Both the position numbers and the translations under genes were made by a program. DNA of 64,000 bases. Origin: Dyadobacter alkalitolerans DSM 23607 (GTDB taxonomy: Bacteria > Bacteroidota > Bacteroidia > Cytophagales > Spirosomataceae). The notes beneath the pieces are model-generated. The model had not been told where the DNA came from and searched no databases. It saw only the letters and a program-made list of their open reading frames with translations. The DNA is taken from contig NZ_AUAS01000007.1 of assembly GCF_000428845.1 (NCBI RefSeq), forward strand, positions 1 to 64,000, written 5' to 3'. Every line of letters begins with the position of its first letter. The stretch's first letter is position 1. Positions 7,953 to 15,025 of the stretch are shown one piece after another.

Positions 7953-8051
7953 GGGGTTAGGATTTAATTTTCGAATGAAAACTTAATGATCATAAGTTTT
8001 AGAAAGTTGTTTTTTACTAGATAACAAGCAATTTTCTGTGTTGAGTATTTT

Positions 8052-8311
8052 CCGTCGATTAAAATCAACGGGAATGATTGAAAAACTCGCCGTTGATTTC
8101 AATCAACGGATTTCAAAAAAAGTCTTTAAAAATCAATGGGAATAGAATATTGAAAAACTCGCCGTTGATTTCAATCAACGGATTAGAAAAAAGTGGTTTA
8201 AAAATCAATGGGAATAAAATATTGAAAAACTCGCCGTTGATTTCAATCAACGGTTTTAAAAGCGATTGGAATTATCAATAAATAGGATTTGCTATTGATT
8301 TCAATCAATGA
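8052..8311. repeat. palindromic 72-bp tandem repeat array (REP-like)
   Basis: Three copies of CCGTTGATT-TC-AATCAACGG, a perfect 9-bp inverted repeat, lie at 8090-8109, 8162-8181 and 8234-8253, exactly 72 bp apart with conserved filler. Degenerate copies flank them at 8052-8071 (one mismatch) and 8292-8311 (7-bp core stem). A second motif, ATCAAYGGGAATA, recurs once per unit. The array fills most of the 421-bp gap between divergent Tat-exported genes; the remaining bases 7953-8051 and 8312-8373 are AT-rich with no clear feature. Because 72 is a multiple of 3, an open frame crosses the array, but it is a by-product of the repeat. Confidence 0.9.
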
Positions 8312-8373
8312 AATCGATTAGTAGAAATATCTTCTTTTTCCTTTGAAATATCAGAACTCAACTTCTAACTGAT

Positions 8374-9660
8374 ATGGAAATCAATACTTTGAATCGCAGA
8401 GACTTCCTGAAAGCCGGCGCAGTCATTTCATCATTCATGATCGTACCAAGGCATGTTTTGGGAAAGGGTTATCTGGCTCCCAGCGATAAAATCGCCTTAG
8501 GATTTATCGGTTGCGGTCGCCAAAGCGGCGGTTTAAGGAATCGTTTTCTGGACACGATGGAAACGCAGATTGTTGCCGCTTCGGATGTGTATGCGGTTAA
8601 GCGTGAAGCATTTGTGACCAATGTAAATAAATGGTATGCTGAGAAAGCGGCTCAAAGCAATTATAAGTCAGCCGTAGGCATTGAAGATTTTCGCGAGTTG
8701 CTTGCCCGTAAAGACATTGATGCTGTGGTCATTGCAGCGCCGGATCACTGGCATGCGTCTATGGCGGTGCGGGCTGCCGAGGCAGGGAAAGATATTTATT
8801 GCGAAAAACCATTATCGCTCACTGTCCGAGAAGGACGTGCTATGGTGGATGCAACCCGCAAGCATAACCGCGTTTTCCAGATCGGAAGCATGCAGCGATC
8901 GGCCAAGGAATTTACGCAGGCTGTGCAATTGGTGCAAAGTGGCGCCATTGGCAAAGTGAAGCAGGTTTTCGTCAATGTAGGCGGACCGCCGAAAGCGTGG
9001 GATTTGAAAGAAGAAACAAAACCGGATGGCCTGAACTGGGATCTATGGATGGGACCCAATGCCATGAACCGGCCTTATAACAATGAGCTGGCACCCGCCA
9101 TGACGGCCACATTCTGGCCCAAATGGCGCGATTACATCGAATTTGGCGGCGGCGGCATGACCGACTGGGGCGCACACATGTTCGACATAGCGCAATGGGG
9201 ATTGGGCATGGACGACAGCGGGCCGGTGGAGCTCGTTTATTCAGAGCCTACGAAAGGATTGGTATGCAAATATGCCAGCGGCGCCGAAGTGATCCACCGG
9301 CCGATGGAAGGCAAGCAACATTGTCATTTCGTAGGAACAGACGGAGAGGTTTTTGTGGCAAGAGGAGAGCTGCGCACCACGCCCGAAACATTAAAAGAGG
9401 AGACCTTTACCAGTGAAAATTCAAAAGTCTACGTCAGTGACAACCATTATAAAGATTTCCTGAACGCGATCCGCACGCGGAAGCCGCCCATCTGTGATGT
9501 GGAAGTAGGGCATAGGACCGCTTCTGTATGCAATATCGGGAACATCGCGTATCGCCTGCAACGTTCATTAGCCTGGAATCCCAAAAAGGAAGAATTTAAA
9601 AAAGACAAGGAGGCAAACCAACTTCTGGGCCGCGACATGAAGGCCGAGTGGAAGGTTTAA
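8374..9660 (+). CDS. Tat-exported Gfo/Idh/MocA family oxidoreductase
   Basis: This 428-residue oxidoreductase carries a twin-arginine signal (NRRDFLKAGAVISSF, residues about 7-30) and a Rossmann domain starting near residue 40 (KIALGFIGCGRQSGG). The EKP motif (IYCEKPLSLT) gives K145; GGGGMTDWGAHMFDIAQWGLG near residue 265-285 holds the conserved substrate-site histidine. Tat export suggests that it folds with its NAD(P) already bound, as known for glucose-fructose oxidoreductase and GH109-type or glycoside 3-dehydrogenase relatives. It is transcribed divergently from the TIM-barrel/PQQ operon across the palindromic repeat array. The C-terminal 35 residues are highly charged. Substrate cannot be assigned. 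Confidence 0.9.
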   Translation: MEINTLNRRDFLKAGAVISSFMIVPRHVLGKGYLAPSDKIALGFIGCGRQSGGLRNRFLDTMETQIVAASDVYAVKREAFVTNVNKWYAEKAAQSNYKSAVGIEDFRELLARKDIDAVVIAAPDHWHASMAVRAAEAGKDIYCEKPLSLTVREGRAMVDATRKHNRVFQIGSMQRSAKEFTQAVQLVQSGAIGKVKQVFVNVGGPPKAWDLKEETKPDGLNWDLWMGPNAMNRPYNNELAPAMTATFWPKWRDYIEFGGGGMTDWGAHMFDIAQWGLGMDDSGPVELVYSEPTKGLVCKYASGAEVIHRPMEGKQHCHFVGTDGEVFVARGELRTTPETLKEETFTSENSKVYVSDNHYKDFLNAIRTRKPPICDVEVGHRTASVCNIGNIAYRLQRSLAWNPKKEEFKKDKEANQLLGRDMKAEWKV

Positions 9661-9704
9661 CACAACAGTCCATGATTTAATGTCACGAGTTTTTCCAAAA
9701 TGTG

Positions 9705-9712
9705 TATTTTTG
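9705..9712 (+). promoter_or_regulatory. -7 promoter box upstream of tsaE
   Basis: TATTTTTG fits TAnnTTTG exactly and ends 4 nt before the ATG at 9717. No clear -33 TTG is seen. If used, transcription would begin at or next to that ATG, or give a short leader for the ATG at 9738. Confidence 0.45.
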
Positions 9713-9716
9713 TAGC

Positions 9717-10148
9717 ATGTTTGGAGAGTCTGCCGTTATGCATTTTAGTGAGTTGGAAGAACTGGAAACGGTCTCTGCTGATCTGCTGCATCTTGGCAAA
9801 GACATTCCCGTATGGCTTTTTGAGGGCCATATGGGTGCCGGCAAGACAACCCTCATCAAAGCGCTCTGCAAAAAGCTGGGCGTTCGCTCACACGTTCAAA
9901 GCCCTACATTTTCACTGGTCAACGAATATGACGCCGGTGATAAATTGGTGTATCATTTTGATTTTTACAGGATTAAGGATGAAGTCGAAGCGCTCGATAT
10001 GGGCGTGGAGGAATATTTCGATTCCGGGCATTTCTGCTTTGTCGAATGGCCTGGAAAAATTGAATCCTTATGGCCATTGCATTATCTGCTGATTCAAATG
10101 GAAGCAGATGAAAATGGCGTGAGAATGTTAAAGGCAACCCAGGTATAG
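9717..10148 (+). CDS. tsaE: tRNA threonylcarbamoyladenosine biosynthesis ATPase TsaE
   Basis: TsaE is the small P-loop ATPase that works with TsaB and TsaD to form N6-threonylcarbamoyladenosine at position 37 of ANN-decoding tRNAs. The 143-residue frame shows Walker A GHMGAGKTTL with K43, SPTFSLVNEY (switch-like segment), and HFDFYRIKDEVEALDMG followed by FVEWPGK, all diagnostic of the family. Possible starts are 9702, 9717 and 9738; 9717 is used because the -7 box lies over 9702, while 9738 (MHFSELEELE) is nearly as likely. It is followed after 37 bp by alanine dehydrogenase. Confidence 0.93.
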   Translation: MFGESAVMHFSELEELETVSADLLHLGKDIPVWLFEGHMGAGKTTLIKALCKKLGVRSHVQSPTFSLVNEYDAGDKLVYHFDFYRIKDEVEALDMGVEEYFDSGHFCFVEWPGKIESLWPLHYLLIQMEADENGVRMLKATQV

Positions 10149-10185
10149 AGGTCATAATTAATTCGTTACACATTCATTTTTTTCA

Positions 10186-11412
10186 ATGGCACAACCTCAG
10201 ATTACCGGTTTCGAAGAGCTTGCCAAGCAGTCGGCTTTGTATCCGCAGGAATCCCTGGTGGCAGTGCGCAAGGATCAGAATTCGTTGCACATTGGCTTGC
10301 CACGCGAAGTTTCGTTGCAGGAAAACCGGATCGCATTGACGCCCGACGCTGTAAAAATCCTCGTTCGTAACGGGCATGAAGTGTGGGTTGAAAAAGATGC
10401 AGGCAAAGGCGGAAACCTCTCCGACCACGAGTATAGCGAAGCCGGGGCGGTGATCGTGCAAAGTGCCAAGGAAGTGTATCAGGCCAATGTGATCCTGAAA
10501 GTGGAGCCGCTGGTGGAAGAAGAATTTCGCTATATCAAAGCAGGGACAACATTGATTTCGGCGATGAACCTGCCAACGCTGGAAAAGAAATATTTTGAGA
10601 AACTGAATGAGCTGAAAATAACAGGGATCGGTTACGAGCTCATTGAAGATAAAGTAGGAGGGAAGCCCATCATCAGGGCGATGGGCGAGATCGCCGGAAG
10701 CACCGTTTTGCTGATCGCTGCTGAATATTTATCCACACCTAATGGTGGAAGAGGCATCATTCTGGGTGGTATTACAGGTGTTCCTCCAACTAAAATCGTG
10801 ATCCTGGGAGCCGGAACAGTTGCGGAATATGCAACCCGCGCCGCCATCAGCGTGGGAGCAGATATCAAGGTTTTTGACAAACATATATATAGGTTACAGA
10901 GGTTAAAATACGCGATAGGCCAAAACCTTTACACTTCTATCATTGACTCGGACACATTAGCGGAGGCCATTGCCCGGGCAGACGTGGTCATAGGCACGAT
11001 GCGCGCTGAGAACGGCATCAGCCCATTGGTCGTTACCAAAGAAATGGTTTCCCAGATGAAGCCCGGCTCCGTCATCATTGACGTCAGCATTGACCAAGGC
11101 GGATCTTTCGAAACTTCCCGCATGACCACGCACAAGCACCCGACATTCAAATATAATGATGTGATTCATTACTGCGTGCCCAACATTTCTTCACGCGTGG
11201 CGCATACGGCCAGCACGGCGCTTAGCAATGTATTTCTGCCTTTTTTATTGCAGACAGGCACAATCGGCGGCATCGAGGAAATGATTTACGCCAATCGTTG
11301 GTTTATGAAAGGAGTGTATTGTCACAAAGGAACATTGACAAATTCGCATATCGCAAGGAGTTTTAACATGCGCTATAAAGATTTAACATTGCTGCTGGCA
11401 GCCAGAATGTGA
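10186..11412 (+). CDS. ald: alanine dehydrogenase
   Basis: This 408-residue enzyme reversibly converts L-alanine to pyruvate and ammonia with NAD. The N-terminal catalytic domain contains GLPREVSLQENRIALTP and the segment VILKVEPLVEEE; the NAD-binding Rossmann domain begins at about residue 203 (KIVILGAGTVAEYATRAA); DVSIDQGGSFETS and the active-site-proximal HYCVPNISSRVAHTAS region are conserved. About 25 residues precede the usual N-terminus, which is common in Bacteroidota homologues. ATG at 10186 has only 37 bp to tsaE, so co-transcription is plausible. The next gene (11445) follows after 32 bp. Confidence 0.92.
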   Translation: MAQPQITGFEELAKQSALYPQESLVAVRKDQNSLHIGLPREVSLQENRIALTPDAVKILVRNGHEVWVEKDAGKGGNLSDHEYSEAGAVIVQSAKEVYQANVILKVEPLVEEEFRYIKAGTTLISAMNLPTLEKKYFEKLNELKITGIGYELIEDKVGGKPIIRAMGEIAGSTVLLIAAEYLSTPNGGRGIILGGITGVPPTKIVILGAGTVAEYATRAAISVGADIKVFDKHIYRLQRLKYAIGQNLYTSIIDSDTLAEAIARADVVIGTMRAENGISPLVVTKEMVSQMKPGSVIIDVSIDQGGSFETSRMTTHKHPTFKYNDVIHYCVPNISSRVAHTASTALSNVFLPFLLQTGTIGGIEEMIYANRWFMKGVYCHKGTLTNSHIARSFNMRYKDLTLLLAARM

Positions 11413-11444
11413 GGCGTTAGCCGATTTTTTAATTTAAAATAATC

Positions 11445-11849
11445 ATGATTAATAATAGTAATGAAAATGCCCTGATGGACGACGCCAACTCACCTGAGTT
11501 GAACCAGAAACTGATGGGTTATATATCGCAGGATTTTATCAAAGTGGCGGATCAGCTCAAAGAAGCGTCTTACCAAATCCGCAAACGCGGTTTCTCTGAC
11601 TATCCGATTTTTATCGTGACCAACAGCGAACTGGAATTAGGCGCATTGCTGATCGATAGGACCGAACTGACAAATAACTACGCCTATCGTGCTAGTTTCA
11701 TGCAGGAATTCGTGGACAGGAAGCTGATTGGCGAAGAATCGGTTTTAATGTTCACCGAGAATTACAAAAATGCCGATGAGTTCTGCTGCCTCTTTGCATT
11801 GATCGGCGATTTTTCCGGCTTTGTTTTTGTGCCTTATCCGGAAGACTAG
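11445..11849 (+). CDS. conserved hypothetical protein downstream of alanine dehydrogenase
   Basis: This 134-residue soluble protein has no signal peptide or membrane segment. Recognisable stretches are FIKVADQLKEASYQIRKRGF, YPIFIVTNSELELGALLIDR and LIGDFSGFVFVPYPED. It looks like a conserved Bacteroidota family of unknown function that often sits next to alanine dehydrogenase, according to memory of related genomes and not to a search. The 32-bp spacing suggests that it shares the ald transcript. Confidence 0.7.
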   Translation: MINNSNENALMDDANSPELNQKLMGYISQDFIKVADQLKEASYQIRKRGFSDYPIFIVTNSELELGALLIDRTELTNNYAYRASFMQEFVDRKLIGEESVLMFTENYKNADEFCCLFALIGDFSGFVFVPYPED

Positions 11850-11980
11850 TGTGCCTTTGATATGCCAAAAGCCGATTAATAAACACCGGCAACGGTTGCT
11901 AATTAGGTTAGAAGGGTTATAAAGTTTTCTTTCTAGTTTTAGTGATTAATTTATTGATATTCAGCTAAACGTACCTCTTT

Positions 11981-12415
11981 ATGCAATCAAACTTACCTTT
12001 GGAAAAAGAATTAGAGCCCATCTTTTTACAAAAATTCCCTCCGTTTTCAGAGTCTGTTAAAGAATTTTTGGTACATTACGGACCCTATTTCATACTCGTT
12101 TTATCCATCCTTGGGATTTTAGGCTTGCTTACTGCATTCGGCATCGGTGGAGCAGCACTTGGGCTGGGCGCCGTTTCGGTCGGCATTGGTTTTAACTTTT
12201 ATGTGAGCGTTGCCCTTGGTGTAATCACACTTATCATGTACGTGCTGGCATTTTCGCCATTGCGTGCCCGCAAACGCGAGGGTTGGAACCTGCTTTATTA
12301 CGCGTTACTGCTCGGTTTGGTGAGTAATTTGATCCAGCTTAGCATTCTGGGCGCGCTTATCAGCGGCGTTATCGGGTTTTGGGTTTTATTTCAAATCAGA
12401 GAAAAATATATCTGA
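11981..12415 (+). CDS. small four-helix membrane protein, unknown function
   Basis: This 144-residue protein has a short soluble N-terminus (about 30 residues) and four hydrophobic segments at roughly 33-55, 58-78, 80-95 and 108-140. Gly-rich helices (FGIGGAALGLGAVSVGIG) dominate. Related Bacteroidota proteins are sometimes labelled chromate-transporter-like, but no transporter signature is visible here, so no function is assigned. It is followed by its own terminator at 12443-12473. Confidence 0.7.
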   Translation: MQSNLPLEKELEPIFLQKFPPFSESVKEFLVHYGPYFILVLSILGILGLLTAFGIGGAALGLGAVSVGIGFNFYVSVALGVITLIMYVLAFSPLRARKREGWNLLYYALLLGLVSNLIQLSILGALISGVIGFWVLFQIREKYI

Positions 12416-12442
12416 GCACATTTCCTAATATTCGAAAATCGA

Positions 12443-12473
12443 AAGCGAGCGGTGATCCGCCCGCTTTTTTTTA
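12443..12473 (+). terminator. Rho-independent terminator
   Basis: A 10-bp stem with one mismatch (AAGCGAGCGG / CCGCCCGCTT, loop TGAT) is followed by eight T residues. It ends the transcript of the gene at 11981-12415. Confidence 0.8.
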
Positions 12474-12592
12474 TTTTACCACTGATCACTCGATTTTAGA
12501 CGCTCATAATGTAACTTTAATCCGGCCGCTGATTACTTTGCATTTTACACCGCACAAGTTCGCAGCTCATGTTACAGCCGATTACACAGATT

Positions 12593-13507
12593 ATGAATAT
12601 CATAGAAGTCCGGAATGTTACCAAGGAGTATTCCAATCACGTTGCATTGGATGATGTTAGTATCAATATCCCAAAAGGATGCATTTTTGGCTTGCTAGGG
12701 CCGAATGGCGCGGGAAAAACCTCGCTAATCCGGATCATTAACCAGATTACCGGGCCGGATAAAGGTGAAATTTTGTTTGATGGGGAGCATTTAAATCAAA
12801 GTCACATTTCGCGGATCGGTTATTTGCCCGAGGAGCGCGGGCTTTATAAAAAGATGAAAGTAGGGGAGCAGCTGCTCTATCTGGCGCAGCTCAAAGGTCT
12901 GTCGCAGAAACAGGCGATGGACAAGCTGAAAACCTGGTTTATCAAATTCGACATTAAAACCTGGTGGGATAAAAGCGTTTCCGATCTGTCGAAAGGAATG
13001 CAGCAAAAGGTCCAATTCGTTTCCACCGTGCTCCACGAACCCGATCTGATCATTCTCGATGAGCCCTTTTCCGGCTTTGACCCCATCAATGCGAACCTCA
13101 TCCGGGACGAAATTTTAGAATTAAAACAAAAAGGAAGCACGATCATTTTTTCAACGCACAGGATGGAAACGGTGGAGGAGCTTTGCGACAACATTGCGTT
13201 GATCCACAAAGCCAAAAAAGTGCTCGACGGACCGAAGAAGCTGATCAAGGAACAATTTAAAACCCACACTTATTTTGTTGAATATAAGGGAGATCTGAGC
13301 GGTCTGGAAGAATTTTACACGCTTACTCCTGAAAAAGAACTTGAAAACGGTTACAGGCGTACGAACATTCACCTGGGCGAAGTTGCGAGTCCAAATGATA
13401 TGCTCAGGGATTTGCTGCCGAGAGCGGAAATACGGTCTTTCGGAGAGAACATTCCAAGTATGAGCGACATTTTCATGCGCTCTGTCAACGAAGTCCCCGA
13501 AGCATAG
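12593..13507 (+). CDS. ABC transporter ATP-binding protein (NatA-like)
   Basis: This 304-residue ATPase energises the ABC-2 type permease encoded 33 bp downstream. Walker A is GPNGAGKTS (K42), the ABC signature is DLSKGMQQKV, Walker B is LIILDEPFSGFDP and the H-loop is FSTHRM. The C-terminal 80 residues match the DUF4162-like extension common to NatA-type exporters. ATG at 12593 (MNIIEVRNV) is preferred to 12569, since family members begin directly with this strand. Sodium or drug export is suggested by family resemblance; the substrate is not known. Confidence 0.9.
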   Translation: MNIIEVRNVTKEYSNHVALDDVSINIPKGCIFGLLGPNGAGKTSLIRIINQITGPDKGEILFDGEHLNQSHISRIGYLPEERGLYKKMKVGEQLLYLAQLKGLSQKQAMDKLKTWFIKFDIKTWWDKSVSDLSKGMQQKVQFVSTVLHEPDLIILDEPFSGFDPINANLIRDEILELKQKGSTIIFSTHRMETVEELCDNIALIHKAKKVLDGPKKLIKEQFKTHTYFVEYKGDLSGLEEFYTLTPEKELENGYRRTNIHLGEVASPNDMLRDLLPRAEIRSFGENIPSMSDIFMRSVNEVPEA

Positions 13508-13540
13508 TTTCAAGCCGTCCTACATTTAAAACTTTCCACA

Positions 13541-14869
13541 ATGCGCAATATATTTTTGGTAATCAGAAGGGAATATCTCGTAAGGGTCAAAAAGAAGTCA
13601 TTTCTGATCATGACGCTGCTTGGGCCGTTGCTATTCGTCGCTTTTTACGGTGTAGTGATTTGGGTTGCCGTTGGCTCTGTTGACACAAAAACCGTCCAAG
13701 TGCTCGATGAGAGTGGTTTGTTCCGGAATGAGTTCAAGGATAGCGAAACATTAAAATTCGCTTATCTGGATTCGTCCATAGATTCTGCCAAAGCCAAATT
13801 CAAAAACAGCGACGCAAATGCATTGGTCTACATTCCCAAAAATGTCATTAAGGAGCCGAAAAGCGTCCGTATTTATGCTGCAAAAAATGTGAGCATGGAC
13901 CTGAAATCGGAAATCGAAAAGGTGATCGAGAAAGAAATCGAGGACATTAAGCTTGGAGAAGCGGGCATCACGCACAAAATCCTGGAAGATTCGCGTGTGA
14001 ATGTGAGTTCGGAAACCATCAGTCTGAGCGAAGAAGGCGAGAAAACGAGCAGTTCAGGAGCCGCAACGGTGATTGGCGGCATTTGTGCATTCCTTATATA
14101 TATGTCCGTTTTTATTTACGGCACGCAGGTGATGCGCGGCATAACAGAGGAAAAAACAAGCCGGATCGTCGAGGTAATCATTTCTTCGGTTAAGCCATTT
14201 CAGTTAATGTTGGGTAAAATCATTGGTGTAGCATTGGTTGGGCTCACGCAATTCGTGCTTTGGATTTTGCTTACAACCGCATTAACAAGCGCCACGTCGG
14301 CTGTTTTAAGCAACAAAATGTCCAAAGAATCTCCTGAAATGGCACAGGAAATGGAGAAGGTTCAAAAGGGCATGCCCGGGCCGTCGGGTATGCCGGGCGG
14401 CAATGTGGAAAATCCGGTTGCAGAAGTTTTGGGGGCCATCAACAGCCTGAATATTTCCTTGATCCTGGGCTGTTTTCTGTTTTATTATTTAGGAGGTTAC
14501 CTGCTGTACAGCGCGCTTTTCGGAGCCGTAGGCGCCGCCGTGGACAATGATGCAGACACCCAGCAATTCATGCTGCCGATCACATTACCGATTATTTTCT
14601 CCTTTGTTTTCGCCCAATTCGTCCTGCGCGACCCCGACGGGACATTAGCGTTCTGGACTTCCATTATTCCCTTCACATCTCCAATCATTATGATGGTGCG
14701 GATCCCGTTTGGCGTTCCGGCCTGGGAAATTGCGCTGTCTATGGTGCTTCTCGTGCTGGGTTTTATGGGCACAACGTGGCTGGCAGCCCGGATTTATCGC
14801 GTCGGTATCCTGATGTATGGAAAAAAAGTAAGTTACAAAGAGCTGGCTAAATGGATCTTTTACAAGTGA
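13541..14869 (+). CDS. ABC-2 type permease (NatB-like)
   Basis: This 442-residue membrane protein is the permease partner of the ATPase at 12593-13507. One membrane helix lies at residues about 20-45, a large extracytoplasmic domain at about 50-170, then five or so helices from about 175 to 425. GTQVMRGITEEKTSRIVEVI is the typical cytosolic coupling motif of the NatB/DUF3526-like group. A Met/Pro/Gly-rich loop (KGMPGPSGMPGG, about residue 276) is unusual. It begins 33 bp after the ATPase gene, which indicates an operon. Confidence 0.9.
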   Translation: MRNIFLVIRREYLVRVKKKSFLIMTLLGPLLFVAFYGVVIWVAVGSVDTKTVQVLDESGLFRNEFKDSETLKFAYLDSSIDSAKAKFKNSDANALVYIPKNVIKEPKSVRIYAAKNVSMDLKSEIEKVIEKEIEDIKLGEAGITHKILEDSRVNVSSETISLSEEGEKTSSSGAATVIGGICAFLIYMSVFIYGTQVMRGITEEKTSRIVEVIISSVKPFQLMLGKIIGVALVGLTQFVLWILLTTALTSATSAVLSNKMSKESPEMAQEMEKVQKGMPGPSGMPGGNVENPVAEVLGAINSLNISLILGCFLFYYLGGYLLYSALFGAVGAAVDNDADTQQFMLPITLPIIFSFVFAQFVLRDPDGTLAFWTSIIPFTSPIIMMVRIPFGVPAWEIALSMVLLVLGFMGTTWLAARIYRVGILMYGKKVSYKELAKWIFYK

Positions 14870-14924
14870 AAGGGTTTTCGGTTCTTTAACACTTTTTAAG
14901 AGAAGGAAAATCTTACTGTTGAGG

Positions 14925-14941
14925 TAATTTTGCTAATTTTG
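14925..14941 (+). promoter_or_regulatory. tandem -7 boxes upstream of DUF2723 gene
   Basis: Two identical TAATTTTG boxes lie 1 bp apart at 14925-14932 and 14934-14941, both exact matches to TAnnTTTG. They are about 85-100 nt upstream of the ATG at 15026. No well-spaced -33 TTG is visible. Confidence 0.4.
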
Positions 14942-15025
14942 GCCGACCATTGATAAAACTGCGCATAGCGAGTTACCGTTTTTGCGCATTTTGCCCATAA
15001 CATTTTTAAATTTACCGTCTGTCAA

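Noticed and set aside
8078..8281. Open frame of 67 codons with a 24-residue repeat
   Set aside because: It starts with TTG and exists only because the 72-bp DNA repeat is a multiple of three; the sequence is explained by palindromes.
8052..8311. Possible CRISPR array
   Set aside because: The spacing sequence between palindromes is itself repeated, so there are no unique spacers, and no cas genes are present.
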